DNA of 64,000 nt from positions 162,084 to 226,083 of the forward strand of contig JXTC01000431.1 of the NCBI GenBank assembly GCA_002914845.1. The letters are read 5' to 3'. Origin of the DNA: Trema orientale. Taxonomy: Eukaryota > Streptophyta > Magnoliopsida > Rosales > Cannabaceae. A program made the position numbers and the translations under genes. The notes beneath the pieces are model-generated. The model was not told the DNA's origin. It ran no database searches and saw only the letters and a list, made by a program, of their open reading frames with translations. How positions within the stretch are numbered: position 1 is the stretch's first letter; each line of letters starts with the position of its first letter. Below, piece after piece: positions 1 to 17,200 of this stretch.

Positions 1-1310
1 CATCATATCTTTCTAACCTCTCCTTTTCTTGTCAACTTTTTCTCTTTACCTCTCTTTTCTTTTTCTGTGTTTTTGGTATTGATTGACTAGTCATGTTCAA
101 TCATTATCAGCCATACTACTGTGTACTATGTCTTGCTAGTTGTTTGGAGAGAGATTTTTTGACTGAATATTTTGGTGTTTACCTTTCTATCAGTTTGTGT
201 TAGATTCCACCCCTACTTTTGTTTTGTTTTGTTTCTCTGGGCTTTTGAGTATCCAAAGCGGTCCATTTCTGGTTTTGATTTTCTTGACTGGAGAGTCGAT
301 ATTTTTTCGTTACATTTCTCTTTACGAGGAAAAAAAGAAAAAAAGATCGTTTACTGGGGACAAGACTAAGTTGACGTTACCAAGTTGTACAAGGAATCCT
401 TTTGAGGCCCACCAGGGCTTCATCGTTACTTTTTTTTTAACTCTGCCCACTTGCTAAAATCCTCACCACCATTTAATATACACGTATCTGATAACTCATA
501 TTTTGTCATCATTCATGAAAAAATGGAGAAACCAACGGAGCGTAAGGAGCTATACATATAAACATAGATAAACATTGTTAGCTGTCCTTGCCACGGGTCA
601 CTTCCAGGCCCAGCACCCACCCACCCACCACCCCAAAAAAAAGGAAAAAAAAAAAAGAAAAAAGAGATAAACATAGTTGGAAGAAAAGAAATATGATGTT
701 TTTTGAGTGTGTAGAAGCAAATATTAGTAGTGAATGAAAATCATACCTTGTGGCTTATGTTGATGAATGTAGAGCCAATGAATCTAAAATGACAATACTA
801 GGTGAAGACGGAGAGTTTGGGCAGGAGGGGGAGGTTTTATATGGCAGTTCAATGCTCAAATAGTGGCATGACGCGTATGAGCTTAATTTAGCAAGAAAAA
901 AGAAGGTTGATTTTGCTTTTTGCTTTGTTGGAATTGTTATCTGACAACCCTAATTTTATCCACTAAAAAGGGGTAGTCAGTGTGGAGATATCCATTAAAC
1001 CCGTTTTGCTTTTGACACATAAGAGACACGACACGACTGCAGAAGTGGATGTTTGGACTGTTCTTGGTGATTTGTCTATTGGGAAACGTCTCTTCCTTTT
1101 CCAGTACGAGACCCACAAAGAAGGAACGCTTGTATAAAATTCAAAAAAAGACGGAAGATTTCTCAAGAACATATCTATCATAGGACGCTATTTATTACCA
1201 TACTCTCAAGCCTAAAAAGTTTTGTAAGCTTACCATGTGCATACTGTATAGTGTGTTGATCACCATACCAGGATCTAAAGTTTCTGAACTTGGAATGGAA
1301 TGGAAAATCC
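1..1310. other. Intergenic, no recognised gene
   Basis: No open frame here resembles a known protein and none has convincing splice sites. The first 450 bases are T-rich and could be the end or leader of a gene lying to the left, but nothing in the sequence proves it. A purine-rich poly-A stretch lies around 630-665. Confidence 0.4.
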
Positions 1311-1593
1311 ATTTGAATATGTGTTTGTTTCAACAATTCAGTTTTTTCATTCAAATGATCTTTTAGAATGTGTGTTTGTTTCAACAATTCAGTTTTTCCA
1401 TTCAAATGATCCATCCAAAAAATTAACCATTGGAATGAATTTTTTGTGTCTTGAATAAGAATGGAGAAGGTAAAATGTTTTTGAATGGTCCATTCCAATG
1501 CTCCCATTCTAATTACAACACATTCCACTATTTTTTCCATTCAAATGTCTCACATTCTAATTATAACACATTCCACAATTTCCATTCAAATAC
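1311..1593. repeat. Two pairs of short tandem duplications (transposon-like)
   Basis: A ~47-base unit ending in ATTCAAATGATC occurs at 1315-1360 and again at 1366-1412 (period 51). A different ~46-base unit beginning CATTCTAATTA and ending in CCATTCAAATG/A occurs at 1505-1550 and 1553-1593 (period 48). Both units share the motif CCATTCAAAT. The right flank reads AACCAAATGAACCC, a motif often seen at the edges of small plant DNA transposons. I found no matching left edge, so the element class is open. Confidence 0.5.
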
Positions 1594-2287
1594 ACACATT
1601 CAAATAGGCGAACCAAATGAACCCTTTATTATCGAGATTGTTTTTTTCATACATGCATACTGGAAAGACTTTTCCACACCCTGCCTGAAAGAATTTGAAT
1701 CGAATTTGATGTCTGTCTCATGATAACTTGCAAATCGCAATGCCCATAATAATAATAGAAAAAGAGAGGAATAAAGAAGTAGCAAATGAGACCAGGTTTC
1801 TGTATTGGATAGATTCGTAGCTAGCACTTATCAGAAGCTAAATTGATACTGAATCATAAAGCCAAAATGACTAGTATCGCGCAATAAACGATTAGAGAGA
1901 GATTATCAGTACAAAATCCTCGACAAAGAAATGCAATAAGATTTCCTCAATCAAATAACAGTTACACCGCACAAAAGACCAGATAAGTTTTAAAACTTTA
2001 ACTCGGGTCCCTTTTTAGTGACCAAACAGAATAAAATAGAATAGAGCATTTACGTTCCTGTTCCTTTCTGGTAAAATGCATGGATGGCAAAATTTTTATA
2101 AAACCAGGCATTGACAAGTTCTGAAATAGGGATCTTTATACGATAAGCCCTGATAATACTCACTTTTGTTTCCCGTCCATTCAGACGCCTATCCACTATT
2201 TGAGTTAATTTTTGTTTGGACTTCTCATCCGAATTAGACTGCAAATCGACAATCGAGGATTCTTACTGATAGGTTCTCCAACCGAGT
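1594..2287. other. Intergenic, probably including the CDC5 3' UTR
   Basis: The segment directly left of 2288 lies downstream of the CDC5 stop codon (that gene is on the minus strand) and most likely contains its 3' untranslated region. I could not fix the polyadenylation site. No other gene is visible. Confidence 0.4.
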
Positions 2288-6800
<4,513 letters not shown>

Positions 6801-6933
6801 TAGAGTACAGGCGCCTGGCTGTCCAGATTTGAGGGTTTTCGATTATCCCTCTGTCTCCTCTCCCATCGGTTTTATTATTAATATTGACAATTAATAAGCA
6901 GACAGTGCCAGGGAGTCCATTTATATTTCTTTG

Positions 6934-8757
6934 GGTTAATTACATAAAAATACTTAATAGTTGATACCCTCACTTTAAATTTTTTTTTTTTTTAAATTAC
7001 CCTCACTTTAAACTTTGTTTTCAAAAAATATTCCAGCTTTTATACTTCTACAACCTCATTTTTTTTTTAAATTCTGTAAATTAATACACTCGTATTTACA
7101 ATCTTTATAAATTATTAGCTCATTTATAAATTCTACAAATTAATATCTAATATTTATGATTTTTACAAATCAATACTCTCAGTTTTTTATTTTTTGCAAA
7201 TTTATACTATGAGCAAATTAAAAGATGCAAACATCTACTTATTAAAAACGTTTATACATTAATACATTATCAAAAATTATTTCATAACTATTTTTTTTAG
7301 TTAATTGCAAAAAAAAACACACAATTTTTTTTTACCTCTCATGTCTTTTTTCTTTTACAATTAACCATTAAATAATATAATTATAAATATTTTCAGTAAT
7401 TTTATTCTTATTTAATAAGTTTTTATTAAGTTAACGATAGCTACTACCATATTTTTATTATTAAAATGGTGAATTACAAAAAAATACTCCGAGGTCTGAG
7501 TATGGGTGTTCATGGCCAGTCTGGATATGTTAAATCGTCAATCCAGCAACAAATCTAAATGTGTGGTTTGGCTGGTTCATTAATATGTGCCCAATTCAAA
7601 CTGGTCAGACTATGCCTACATTTTTGCAGCCGGTTTGGGCGGTTTTCGCTGTTTGAAAACTTACAAAATTTGAATTAATACAACATCAACTAAGCTCATA
7701 TCATAATCACACTCTATCTAAAATATAAAGTCCAAATATAAAGCCAACTATAAAATAATTATAAGTTACAACTAAATCGAAAGTCCTAGTAAACTTAAAC
7801 TTTAGTTTCAACTTACAACCTAATCGAAATTGAAGAGCAAACTTAAAATCTTTAATCTTAAACACATTACAACAACAAGGCTTAAAGTATAAAATATTAT
7901 AAGAGTTTTAAGTAACATGGTCTTAAATGGGTTCAGAGTAGTCATTATTCAATTAGAATAAATGAGCTTAAATTTTTAACTATTAGTATAAATATATATT
8001 TAAAAAAATACATATACAAACTTACTGGCCGGTTCAGTTTGAAATCGACCAAATTTTTCCAAAACCGAAAACTGAACTGGCCAAGTCAGTTTTCAGATTT
8101 TCTAATCCATAACCGGTCATTTAAGAGGAGAAATCCCATGGTTCGGTGTGGTTTGGACTGGGTTAGGCGGTTTCTACAGTTTAGCGGTTATTTTGAACAC
8201 CCTTAGGTCTGGTTATTCTGCAATTTAAATCTTAAAGTTTGGACTCTGTAAAATAATACACTGAGATTAAGAATTTGTGAAATTGATATCATGTACTGAT
8301 TTTTTGACCATTTTTAGTAACAAAAAGACATTAATATTATTCATTAAAATTGGATTAGTTCTTATTATTCTCTTTAATTTTGATGGTATTATTATTTTTT
8401 TGTTATTAAAGTTATTCAAAAAATCAATCCAAGATATCAATTTTCAGGAATTATTAATCTCGTAGTATTATTTTGCAGAGTTCAAACTTCAGGCTTTAAA
8501 TTGTGGTAATTTTGTTGCTGTTTACTTTTATTAAAATAAACCAATTGGCATCAATGGTACAAATTTATAAGAATTTCAAATGTTAAAGTATTAATTTACA
8601 AGAATTTTAATTGTCAGGATATTAATTTGCATAATTTAAAAGTAATTATATTATTTTGCAAAAATTAAAAAATCATGGTATTATTTTGTAAAAATCAAAA
8701 GTAAATGTACTATTTTATAGAAAAGTTAAAAATCATGGTATTTTTATGTTATTATCC
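6934..8757. mobile_element. Degenerate fold-back (Mutator-like?) element, interrupted by a hAT insertion
   Basis: The left edge reads GGGTTAATTACATAAAAATAC. The right edge, read on the other strand, is GGATAATAACATAAAAATAC. Between them the two halves are A/T-rich and broadly inverted relative to each other: repeated 'acaaattaatac' phrases on the left, 'gtattaatttaca' phrases on the right. The flanks carry an approximate duplication (atatttctt / ttatttctt), 8 of 9 bases, the length used by Mutator-like elements. A separate hAT-type element (7501-8205) is nested inside. No coding sequence is seen. The class is inferred from end structure only. Confidence 0.4.
7501..8205 (+). mobile_element. 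Non-autonomous hAT-type element, copy 1
   Basis: 705 bases bounded by TATGGGTGTTCA on the left and TGAACACCCTTA on the right, which are imperfect terminal inverted repeats. The flanks are ggtctgag (7493-7500) and ggtctggt (8206-8213), a decayed 8-bp target duplication. The interior matches copy 2 (11987-12697) in the opposite orientation; both contain GGCCAGT/GGCCGGT-rich ends and an A/T-rich core. There is no transposase frame, so it could move only in trans. The ends and 8-bp duplication are characteristic of the hAT superfamily. Confidence 0.75.
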
Positions 8758-9699
8758 TTATTTCTTTTTGACTAGGAATGACAAGCAACATGCCGTTTGT
8801 ATTGGATATAATTAGCATAGAGTCCATTATATTGACTATGAGAAGGCAAATAATCAAAGAAACGACAAGGCACATCGTATTACACTATATGTTTGTTGGA
8901 TTTCACTTTTGGCCCCTTAAATCCCAATTTAGGCGCAAAACCGCAAATAATGCACAGAGTCGTAGTAGCGGAGCCAAAACTTATTTGCATTAGAGATTCT
9001 ATAATTTTAAGATCTAAATGACAATAAGATATACTATGAATCGCACTTTGAAAGATTTGTTTAGAAAATACAGAATATGATTTTTTTCCTCTAGTTTTTT
9101 TCTTCTCATAAAGGAGTTGTTTCACCTTGAAAATAATTAGAATTAGTGCTTTAGAGAAAAGAAGATTTGAAATACTGTGGAAAATGAAAAAGAAAAAATA
9201 GAGGAAAAGAAAGTTAAGATATAAGTTGGTTTATGACAATTCATATCAATATTATAAGAAAAAAAAATAGCAGGGACAAAAAAGAGAAATTATAGATTTT
9301 TATAAATAATTCTTAAAGCCAAATTTCGGTCCTTTTTAAAAAAAATATTCTTATAAAATTTATACATAAATTAGTCTAACTTGGATTTAAAATCCTTACA
9401 TCCAATATACTCATACACACTCCAAAAAATCTTAGACTAATTGAGCTAGCTTTAATTGACAAATTTGGGCCTCCTTGCATAGGCCTCTGCTGCACTTGTA
9501 AATTTACATATGTGCTTCACATATCTATTAAGGTTTTGGACATTTACACCTATTTTTCAAAAAATATTACCAAATTTACGACCTTTTAAAAATAATAAAA
9601 ATTCCGTACGACCTTTTAATGACATTTTTCTAAATACTTTGGAAGCTAGAAAATGCGGTGGTATTTTAGTAAATAAGTCATCTTTTTTTTTTTTTTTAC
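8206..9699. other. A/T-rich spacer
   Basis: No gene is recognisable. The first 550 bases are the right half of the fold-back element described at 6934-8757. A segment at about 8770-8895 recurs in the same orientation at 13063-13215 (shared phrase 'ggcaaataatcaaagaaacg'). The rest holds only short random frames and poly-A/T tracts. Confidence 0.4.
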
Positions 9700-10228
9700 A
9701 GGAAACCACAAAGGTTTCCTGGAAACCAATTTAGTTTCCTTTAGCCGAATGTCCTGTATGTAAATAAAGCATAGGAAACCACAAAGATTTCCTGAAAACC
9801 AGTTTGGCTTTCTTTAGCCGAATGTCCTGTATATAAGTAAATCATATGAAACCACGAACATTTCCTGTAAACCATTGTGGTTTCTTTTTTGCAGAATGTC
9901 CTGTAGCTAAATAAATCACAGGAAACCAGAAATCAATTTGGTTTCCTTTTAGCAGAATGTCTTGTATGTAAGTAAATCACAAGAAACTACAAAGATTTCA
10001 TAGAAACCAGTTTGGTTTCCTTTTTGTAAAATGTCCTGTAGCTAAATAAATCACAGAAAACCAGAAACTAACTTGATTTCCTTTTAGCAGAATGTCCTGT
10101 ATGTAAGTAAATCACAAGAAACCACAAAGATTTTCTGGAAACCAGTTTGGTTTCCTTTTAGCAGAATATCTTTATGTAAGTAAATCATAGGAAACCGCAA
10201 AGTTTTCTTGGAAACTAGTTTGGTTTCA
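9700..10228. repeat. Minisatellite, 8 units of ~61-74 bp
   Basis: Eight diverged tandem units start at about 9700, 9772, 9845, 9918, 9980, 10053, 10114 and 10188. Each contains (A)GGAAACCACAAAG, a TTTCCTGGAAACC palindrome, GTTTCCTTTTAGCAGAATGTCC and a TGTAAGTAAATCA end. Six units are ~73 bp; units 4 and 6 are ~61 bp because the inner palindrome arm is missing. The alternation of long and short forms points to expansion of a higher-order unit. Confidence 0.85.
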
Positions 10229-10317
10229 TAATATTAAACCAATTTGATAAAGCTATTATTTTCTTATATTAAACACGAATCACTTGACAGACTCTATAAA
10301 AATCAATCAAAACTATT

Positions 10318-10389
10318 CTAGGAAGAAATTAAATATAAAATCGTCCATATGAACTAGGAAGAAATTAAATATAAAATCGTCCATATGAA
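10318..10389. repeat. Perfect 36-bp tandem duplication
   Basis: The 36-base block beginning CTAGGAAGAAATTAAATAT occurs twice with no mismatch, at 10318-10353 and 10354-10389. A third start (CTAG) follows and then diverges. The identity implies a recent slippage or repair event. Confidence 0.9.
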
Positions 10390-11986
10390 CTAGAACAAGA
10401 CACACCTTTTTCTCCCTTATTTTCCAAAATTTCTTGATTAAGTTTCAATACTTAACCTTTTCACCACAGTCCCAATCCTCCTAATGGGATTCAGATTTTA
10501 TGTTAATGATGAGCAATAACCCCCCTCCTCCCTTTACAAAAAAAAAAAAAAATAAATAATAAACAAAATGCGAGTAGAAAGCGAATCAAAACAAAAAATC
10601 GATGGCTTGGTGGCAAGGGGCTTGATCTGGTTCACTAAAGCTTGGTGAATATTCGATTTGATCCGAGGGCATTTGAGCCGCACTCATGCAATTTTTTAGA
10701 GATAGAGAGAGAAAGTTAAATAGTTTAGAGAAAGGATAAGGAAGAGGGGAAGAGAACGTAAAGAATAGATTTTGGTACTGAAACTTGAATGATAACTTCT
10801 ATCAGAGTCTTATAGGATCTTGCGAGAGAAAGAGGAAGAAATGAGACAAAGATAAAAATGGTGATTTTTTTTTTAAAAACATCATACGAAAAATAATATA
10901 AGTCACCCAACCGTATTTTTGGTATTCTTTTGTGAAAGTTAGTGTTGGATGTCATTTACCCTATCTATTAGTTATGGTACTAAATAATGCACATGAGTAA
11001 TTCTAAACATATGCTCAAAGTAAGGGTTTGGGCACATCATTTGAGGTATTGTTTTACTTAGAAATACTTCTCGAACTTGTGCTCAGAATTCTCATATGGT
11101 GAAAACTTATTATAAATATAGAACGTGAAAATTAGGCCTTCTACAACATTTTTAGAAAAAGATTTGAAAAATACGGTAAGATGTGTTTTTTTAGATCCAA
11201 TACCTTTTTAGAAAAATGTCATTTTTTAAAATAATAACTAGTAACCGGTAATTAGTTTTCAGAAATTAGTAACTAGTAACCAAAGGTATTTATAACTGGT
11301 ATATAACTAACCAGTAACCATTTTTAAAATGATGTTTCTCTAAAAACTTCTTAAAAGTGATATTTTATAATAAAAACCGTACGAAAATTGAAAAAAAAAA
11401 AAAGAAAACCTGATGGTCGTATTTTTATAATTCTTTTGGGTTTTTATAGGTAAAAGTATTAGAAACCTATGTAGGATTGAGACATCGCCGAACCACTTAA
11501 ATTATTTATTTCTTAATATTTTTCGCAATTTACTCTGCATATATAGTCAATTCTTATCTATATTTTCGACTGTACAATATTCACTAACATCTTCGTCAAC
11601 ATAACTATTTCAAATTAAACGACATGTACATTTGATTTAAGTTAAATGACAAATTTTAATCCACAAACATGTAGGTTTTTATATGAAGCTGGTGGAAGCT
11701 CCTACTATATGTTATGTTCTTTCTTAATGGATGATAAAATCTTAAATTTTAACAAAAATGTCAGTTTTACCAAAGAAACGAAAAGAAGTGACATTAGCTA
11801 CATTTAAAATTATGTCGCTTGACAAACAAACGACAACAAACTTTTATATAAGAAAAGCGACTTGTCGTTCTATAGATAGTTAAACCGAAAGAAAGTAACG
11901 TCCGATGATCCAACGAATGTAGTTTCGTACTTAAACAAATGTCCTTTTCCTTGAAAAGAGAAAAAAAAAAACTCTTTGGTGGAAAT
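10390..11986. other. Spacer with a SINE-like segment and a dispersed repeat
   Basis: At about 10601-10700 the sequence GATGGCTTGGTGGCAAGGGG resembles an RNA polymerase III box A, and TATTCGATTTGATCC about 50 bases on resembles a box B; no target duplication was found. At 11215-11466 lies one copy of a repeat that recurs at 33495-33760. No protein-coding gene is seen. Confidence 0.35.
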
Positions 11987-12697
11987 TAGGGGTGTTCAAA
12001 AAAACTGCCAAACCGTGGAAACCGCCCAATCTAATCCAAACCATCCAATCCGCGCGATTTTTTTTCTTAAATGGCCGGTTACGGATTAGAAAATATGAAA
12101 ACCGACTTGGCCGGTTTGGTTTTCGGTTTTAGAAAAATTCGATCGGATTCAAACCGAACTGGCCAATAAGTTTGTATATGTATTTTTTTTTAAATGTATA
12201 TTAATAGTTAAAAATTTAAGCTTATTCATTCTAATTGAGTAATGATTACTCTTAGCTTATTTAGGACTATGTTACTTAAGGCTCTTATAATATTTTAGAC
12301 TTTAAGTCTTGTTGTTGTGATATGTTTAAGATTAAAAACTTTAAGTTTACTATTCAATTTTGATTAAGTTGTAAGTTGTAACTAAAATTTAAGTACTATG
12401 ACTTTCGATTTGGTTATAGCTTTTAACTATGTTATGGTTTCATTTTACATTTGGACTTTATATTTTAGATGAAATATGATTATGATATGAGCTTAGTTGA
12501 TATTGTATTAATTCAAATTTTGTAAGTTTTCAAACCGCGGAAACCGTTCAAACCGGCCGCAAAAATGTAGGTGCGGTTTGGCCGGTTTGAATCGACAAAC
12601 TCAAACCGCACGGATTGATAAACCGGCCAAACCGTACATTCGGATTGGTTTCTGGATTGACGATTTAGACCGTCCAAACCGGCCATGAACACCCCTA
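11987..12697 (-). mobile_element. Non-autonomous hAT-type element, copy 2
   Basis: 711 bases run from TAGGGGTGTTCA to TGAACACCCCTA, which are perfect 12-bp terminal inverted repeats. The element is flanked by an exact 8-bp target duplication, gtggaaat (11979-11986 and 12698-12705). The interior is the inverse of copy 1 (7501-8205), including the end rich in GGCCGGTTTGG-type motifs. It has no coding capacity. The exact duplication shows this copy is younger or better preserved than copy 1. Confidence 0.88.
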
Positions 12698-12891
12698 GTG
12701 GAAATACAATTTGTGACATGACATGTCATTCTTTGTAGAGCAAAATTTTAAAGGACAAACAATAAGTTGAATTTCTACACTCAAATGACAAANGAAATTA
12801 CATGAGATCATTCCATTGCAATCAAATATTACTGTCTAATTACATGTAGTAATTTTGCCACCCAAAAAAAAAAAAAAAAAAATCAATATTA

Positions 12892-13436
<545 letters not shown>

Positions 13437-13445
13437 ATTGAAATA

Positions 13446-13776
13446 GAGTTAACTGCAAAAAAATACCTTGAAAGTTGGCATTTCCCCAATATAAATCCTA
13501 TGTTTTAGTTTATGAAAAAAAAAAAACCCTCACATTTTGAAATTCAAAATTTTTTTATCCTACGCCCATATTTTTTACCAATTTATGTTAGCCCAAATGA
13601 AATTTTTGTAACTTTTTTTTCCAAAAAAACATATTTTGAGTCTGGATTCACAATTTTTGGGGGAAATAAATTTGTACAAATATGGATGCATGGTACAAAT
13701 TTTTTTGCAGAAACCAAAACATAAAATTTAAATTGCAAAAATGCCAAACTTCAAAGATTTTTTTTACAATTAACAC
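13446..13776. mobile_element. Mutator-like MITE with 9-bp target duplication
   Basis: 331 bases bounded by GAGTTAACTGCAAAAAAATA on the left and, read on the opposite strand, GTGTTAATTGTAAAAAAAAT on the right. The inverted similarity runs ~36 bases inward to TTGGCATTT. The flanks are exactly attgaaata at 13437-13445 and 13777-13785. Ends starting with G plus a 9-bp duplication are the signature of Mutator-like elements. There is no coding capacity. Confidence 0.78.
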
Positions 13777-14228
13777 ATTGAAATATTAAAAGACACGATG
13801 ATTAGCACTACACATTAATAAAAGACATGTCACATGATACACCGTCTTTTACTTAATGCATAGACTGTCATGACTTGCTCCATGATTCTCTTTGCCAAAT
13901 ATGAGAAATTATTATGTATTTCTTCAAAATATAAATACATAAATACAAAATTTAACTTTTTGCAGCTATTTGAAGAAATTGGGACGATAAAGAAATTAAG
14001 ATGTAGGAAATTGTATAAACACGTCATTGGCATATCATAAGACTCATGTTGCATCACCTATTTTCTAAAGCAAATTTAGAGGACTTGAACCCCATTTACT
14101 GAAGGACAGAAAGAAAAATCAATCAAGACCTCCTTTGACAAAATTTGTGTCAAAATTAACAGGGAGGAAAACCAGTAAACTCATCATGGTAAGTAGTTGT
14201 CTCTCCATAGTTTCCTTGAATGTATTAA

Positions 14229-17200
14229 TTATCTGTAAAAGGAGGCCATAATGTGAAGCATAATGGCAGTTGATGTGGTGATCAACAGTTCCTGCATAAG
14301 TACAAATTTTCACAAGCGTAAACAATAAATTTAGAGGCTACAAGATAAAACTTCCACAACTGGCAATAGTTGAGTCCAATATTACTTTGCACTGATGCAG
14401 GTAACCTAAAAGGAATTAAAAGCTTCATAGATTGTGCGTTTGGAAATACAATTATGCAATCCCATAATTTAAAGAAGTAAAGCAAGTAGATTTACATACT
14501 AGCTTCTGCAATTATAAACACCAATTTGAAAAAACATTTCCACGACGAACTTTAACATGCATGAAAGTGATCTTACAAGCATTTGATTTCATTACTATAG
14601 GGATCCATACAACTAATACCATGAAAGTGAGAGTTCGTGCTGAGGAGGAGACAATACCTGGTTATTGTAAAGAAATGCAGGTATGTATCCGCCCATGAAC
14701 TCGATCAAATTCAAAATACCAGTATATGCCTGCACATGCACACGCACCCAATTAGTAACACTAACAGTAATAATAATAGTAACAACAACAAACAAACAAA
14801 CAGACGCCATATCAATATGGATTTGACATGAACATGTTAACATTCTACAAGATCTAATCAATTCATTGAATGGTTATCAATCACAATCTAGAAAATTCCA
14901 GGTTAAAAAGCAGTAAAATGTGGAAAATGAAGGTTTATGATGTTAGTGCAGTTCCAATAAATCTACCTGTGAGTAAGTATTATCACCTATGTTGATAGCT
15001 TCTTCTACCAAGTAACTGTTTTACTAAAAAACTAGAAGACTTTATTATCTATGCAAAATATGCACCAAGAAATGGAACAAGATATCACACCAAAGAAGCA
15101 GCAGCGATACAGCCAAAAACTAGTGAAAGAGAACGAAGCAGGCGTTTCCCCATTTGCAGTCCCCTCCCTGTTTCTTCACCATCTTCCTGTAGCAAATATC
15201 AACTTGAGTATTAACCAATTGTGTTTCAATATTTACCCATAAGATATTTGTTTCTGAGTCACCGAATATGAACAAAGATTGTCTTGATTTTGCAATATCA
15301 CTCACTGTATATGTTGGTGATACAGGTGGTTCAAAAGCCTTAAGCTTCTCAAATATCCGATAAACAAAAGCAAAAGATAGAAATTGCAAAGGCTTATATT
15401 CAGCATTTCGCTGGATGAGAATCCAAATTGTCTGCAGAAAAACAAGTCAAAGAAAAGACTGCAAAATTGAGATTAATCCAAAGCAGAATCTTTGAATGGT
15501 TAATTTACTCCAAGATGTAAGGCAGGACTAGTCCTTTTCCAAAGTATATGATCTCAGAAAAACAGTCATAAGTACCAAACAGTACTCAAATAGATAAAAG
15601 GTTCAACCTTTAGTTCTTTAGAATGAGTAACAATGGTTCAACCTTTAGTTATTTAGAATGAGTAACTATCTATCAACTATTACAATGTGAGTCTTCGTCT
15701 AAACCCCAAGTGCTAGATACAATGCTCTTCTAGTGGTTCAGTGATCATCATTATCTACCAAAAATAATTCTATAAACAAACGAAGGATGCAGAGAATTAA
15801 CCATCAATCTTTGCTACTTACAAAGGCGGCAGATATTGCGAGGTTAATGCGAATATCTTGTATAGAGGACTTGGTGAATCTGGAAAGAAACCATTATCCC
15901 ATAAGAACATATAATAACATCAGATGCCTACACAGTAATAACGGTAAATAAGGTTGCTGTGTCACACATGGGGAACTAATTATAGTTTGTAGTCTCAAGT
16001 TTAGAAGATCCACGAAATGTCAACAGAGCTTGTTACATAAAGTCCACGGTGAATGAGAACACAATGTCACTATACATATTTTCAAAAATGGGCATAAAAT
16101 TCTCTTTGTAAATCCAGAAATGGATGCACATCAAGCAAAAGTTTTTGCTATCTGACTATGTATTATAATGCAGAAGTGTCCGCTCTCCTGAAGAAAATAT
16201 AGATGCCAAACCAGTGGGAAGTGAAGGAGGAGCCAGCTGGCACAATGTTGGAACATGGACTCATTGGTACATGCCCGATGTGCAGCTTATTGAATTTTTC
16301 CTACAACAACATTGTCTGCCAATCCTATCCCCTTTCCTTTTGCAACTACATGGAAGCTGTGTGCTAACATTTATCAAAAAACAATTACAAAAAGTCTACG
16401 AGAGTATATTCCCAAATAAAAGAGGAAGGAAAAAAAAAAAAAAACTTCAGATAAGCCAACTGTTTCTGATGTTGTACTCATTAGGAGTCACATTAGGAAA
16501 CACAAACCTTGGCCCCCATGGTACAATTGGCTGCTTATCAGCATACTTAACATCCTTAGAGACCTGCATTTTACAACCATTCAATAAGGATAGCCAGCAG
16601 AAGGCCGAAACAGAAGATAACATCAATCTCTAACTTTTCAAAGGTGAAAGTGGAAAGTTGAAGGAAGCATAAAATGAGTAACAAAATGCTGCAGAAAATT
16701 ACACAATCGTAAATGGTGTATATATTTAAAAGGTCATGAATCCGTTTGCAAATTAATTTCAAAACAGATGACATCTGAAACAAGCAGCCTGAAATTCTCA
16801 TATTTGTTGCTGAATGGAAACTTTAGTTGATACAAATCTTCAGTGTTGTGCATAAAATATAACATTAAGTGCAGAGGAAGTAACAAAAGGAATGAGCAAC
16901 AGATAAAGTAGAATTAAACTAAAATGCAATTAAAGAGACCTACAAAAAGAGAATTAATGAAAAAGGCAGAATACAAACACAAGGAGACATTTTTACATAC
17001 AGGTGCGTAGATATTGTATGATCTAACTTTCTTAAACATGATTTCAGAATATTCATCTTTCATACGAACTATAATGCTAGTGTTTAAAATAACTGAAAAC
17101 ATTACAAAACCAAAAAGGATTAGAAGAAGCATCAATTGATTCCATTCTTTTTCCCATACTATGAATAGTTTTACCCAGAGCTCCAATAAATTTAAATAGA

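Noticed and set aside
9700..10228. CRISPR-like regular repeat array
   Set aside because: The DNA is plant nuclear, units are directly adjacent without unique spacers and are diverged along their length; it is a minisatellite.
16214..16633. 139-residue plus-strand frame
   Set aside because: Overlaps CPP1 exon 5 and introns on the other strand; low complexity and no recognisable domain.
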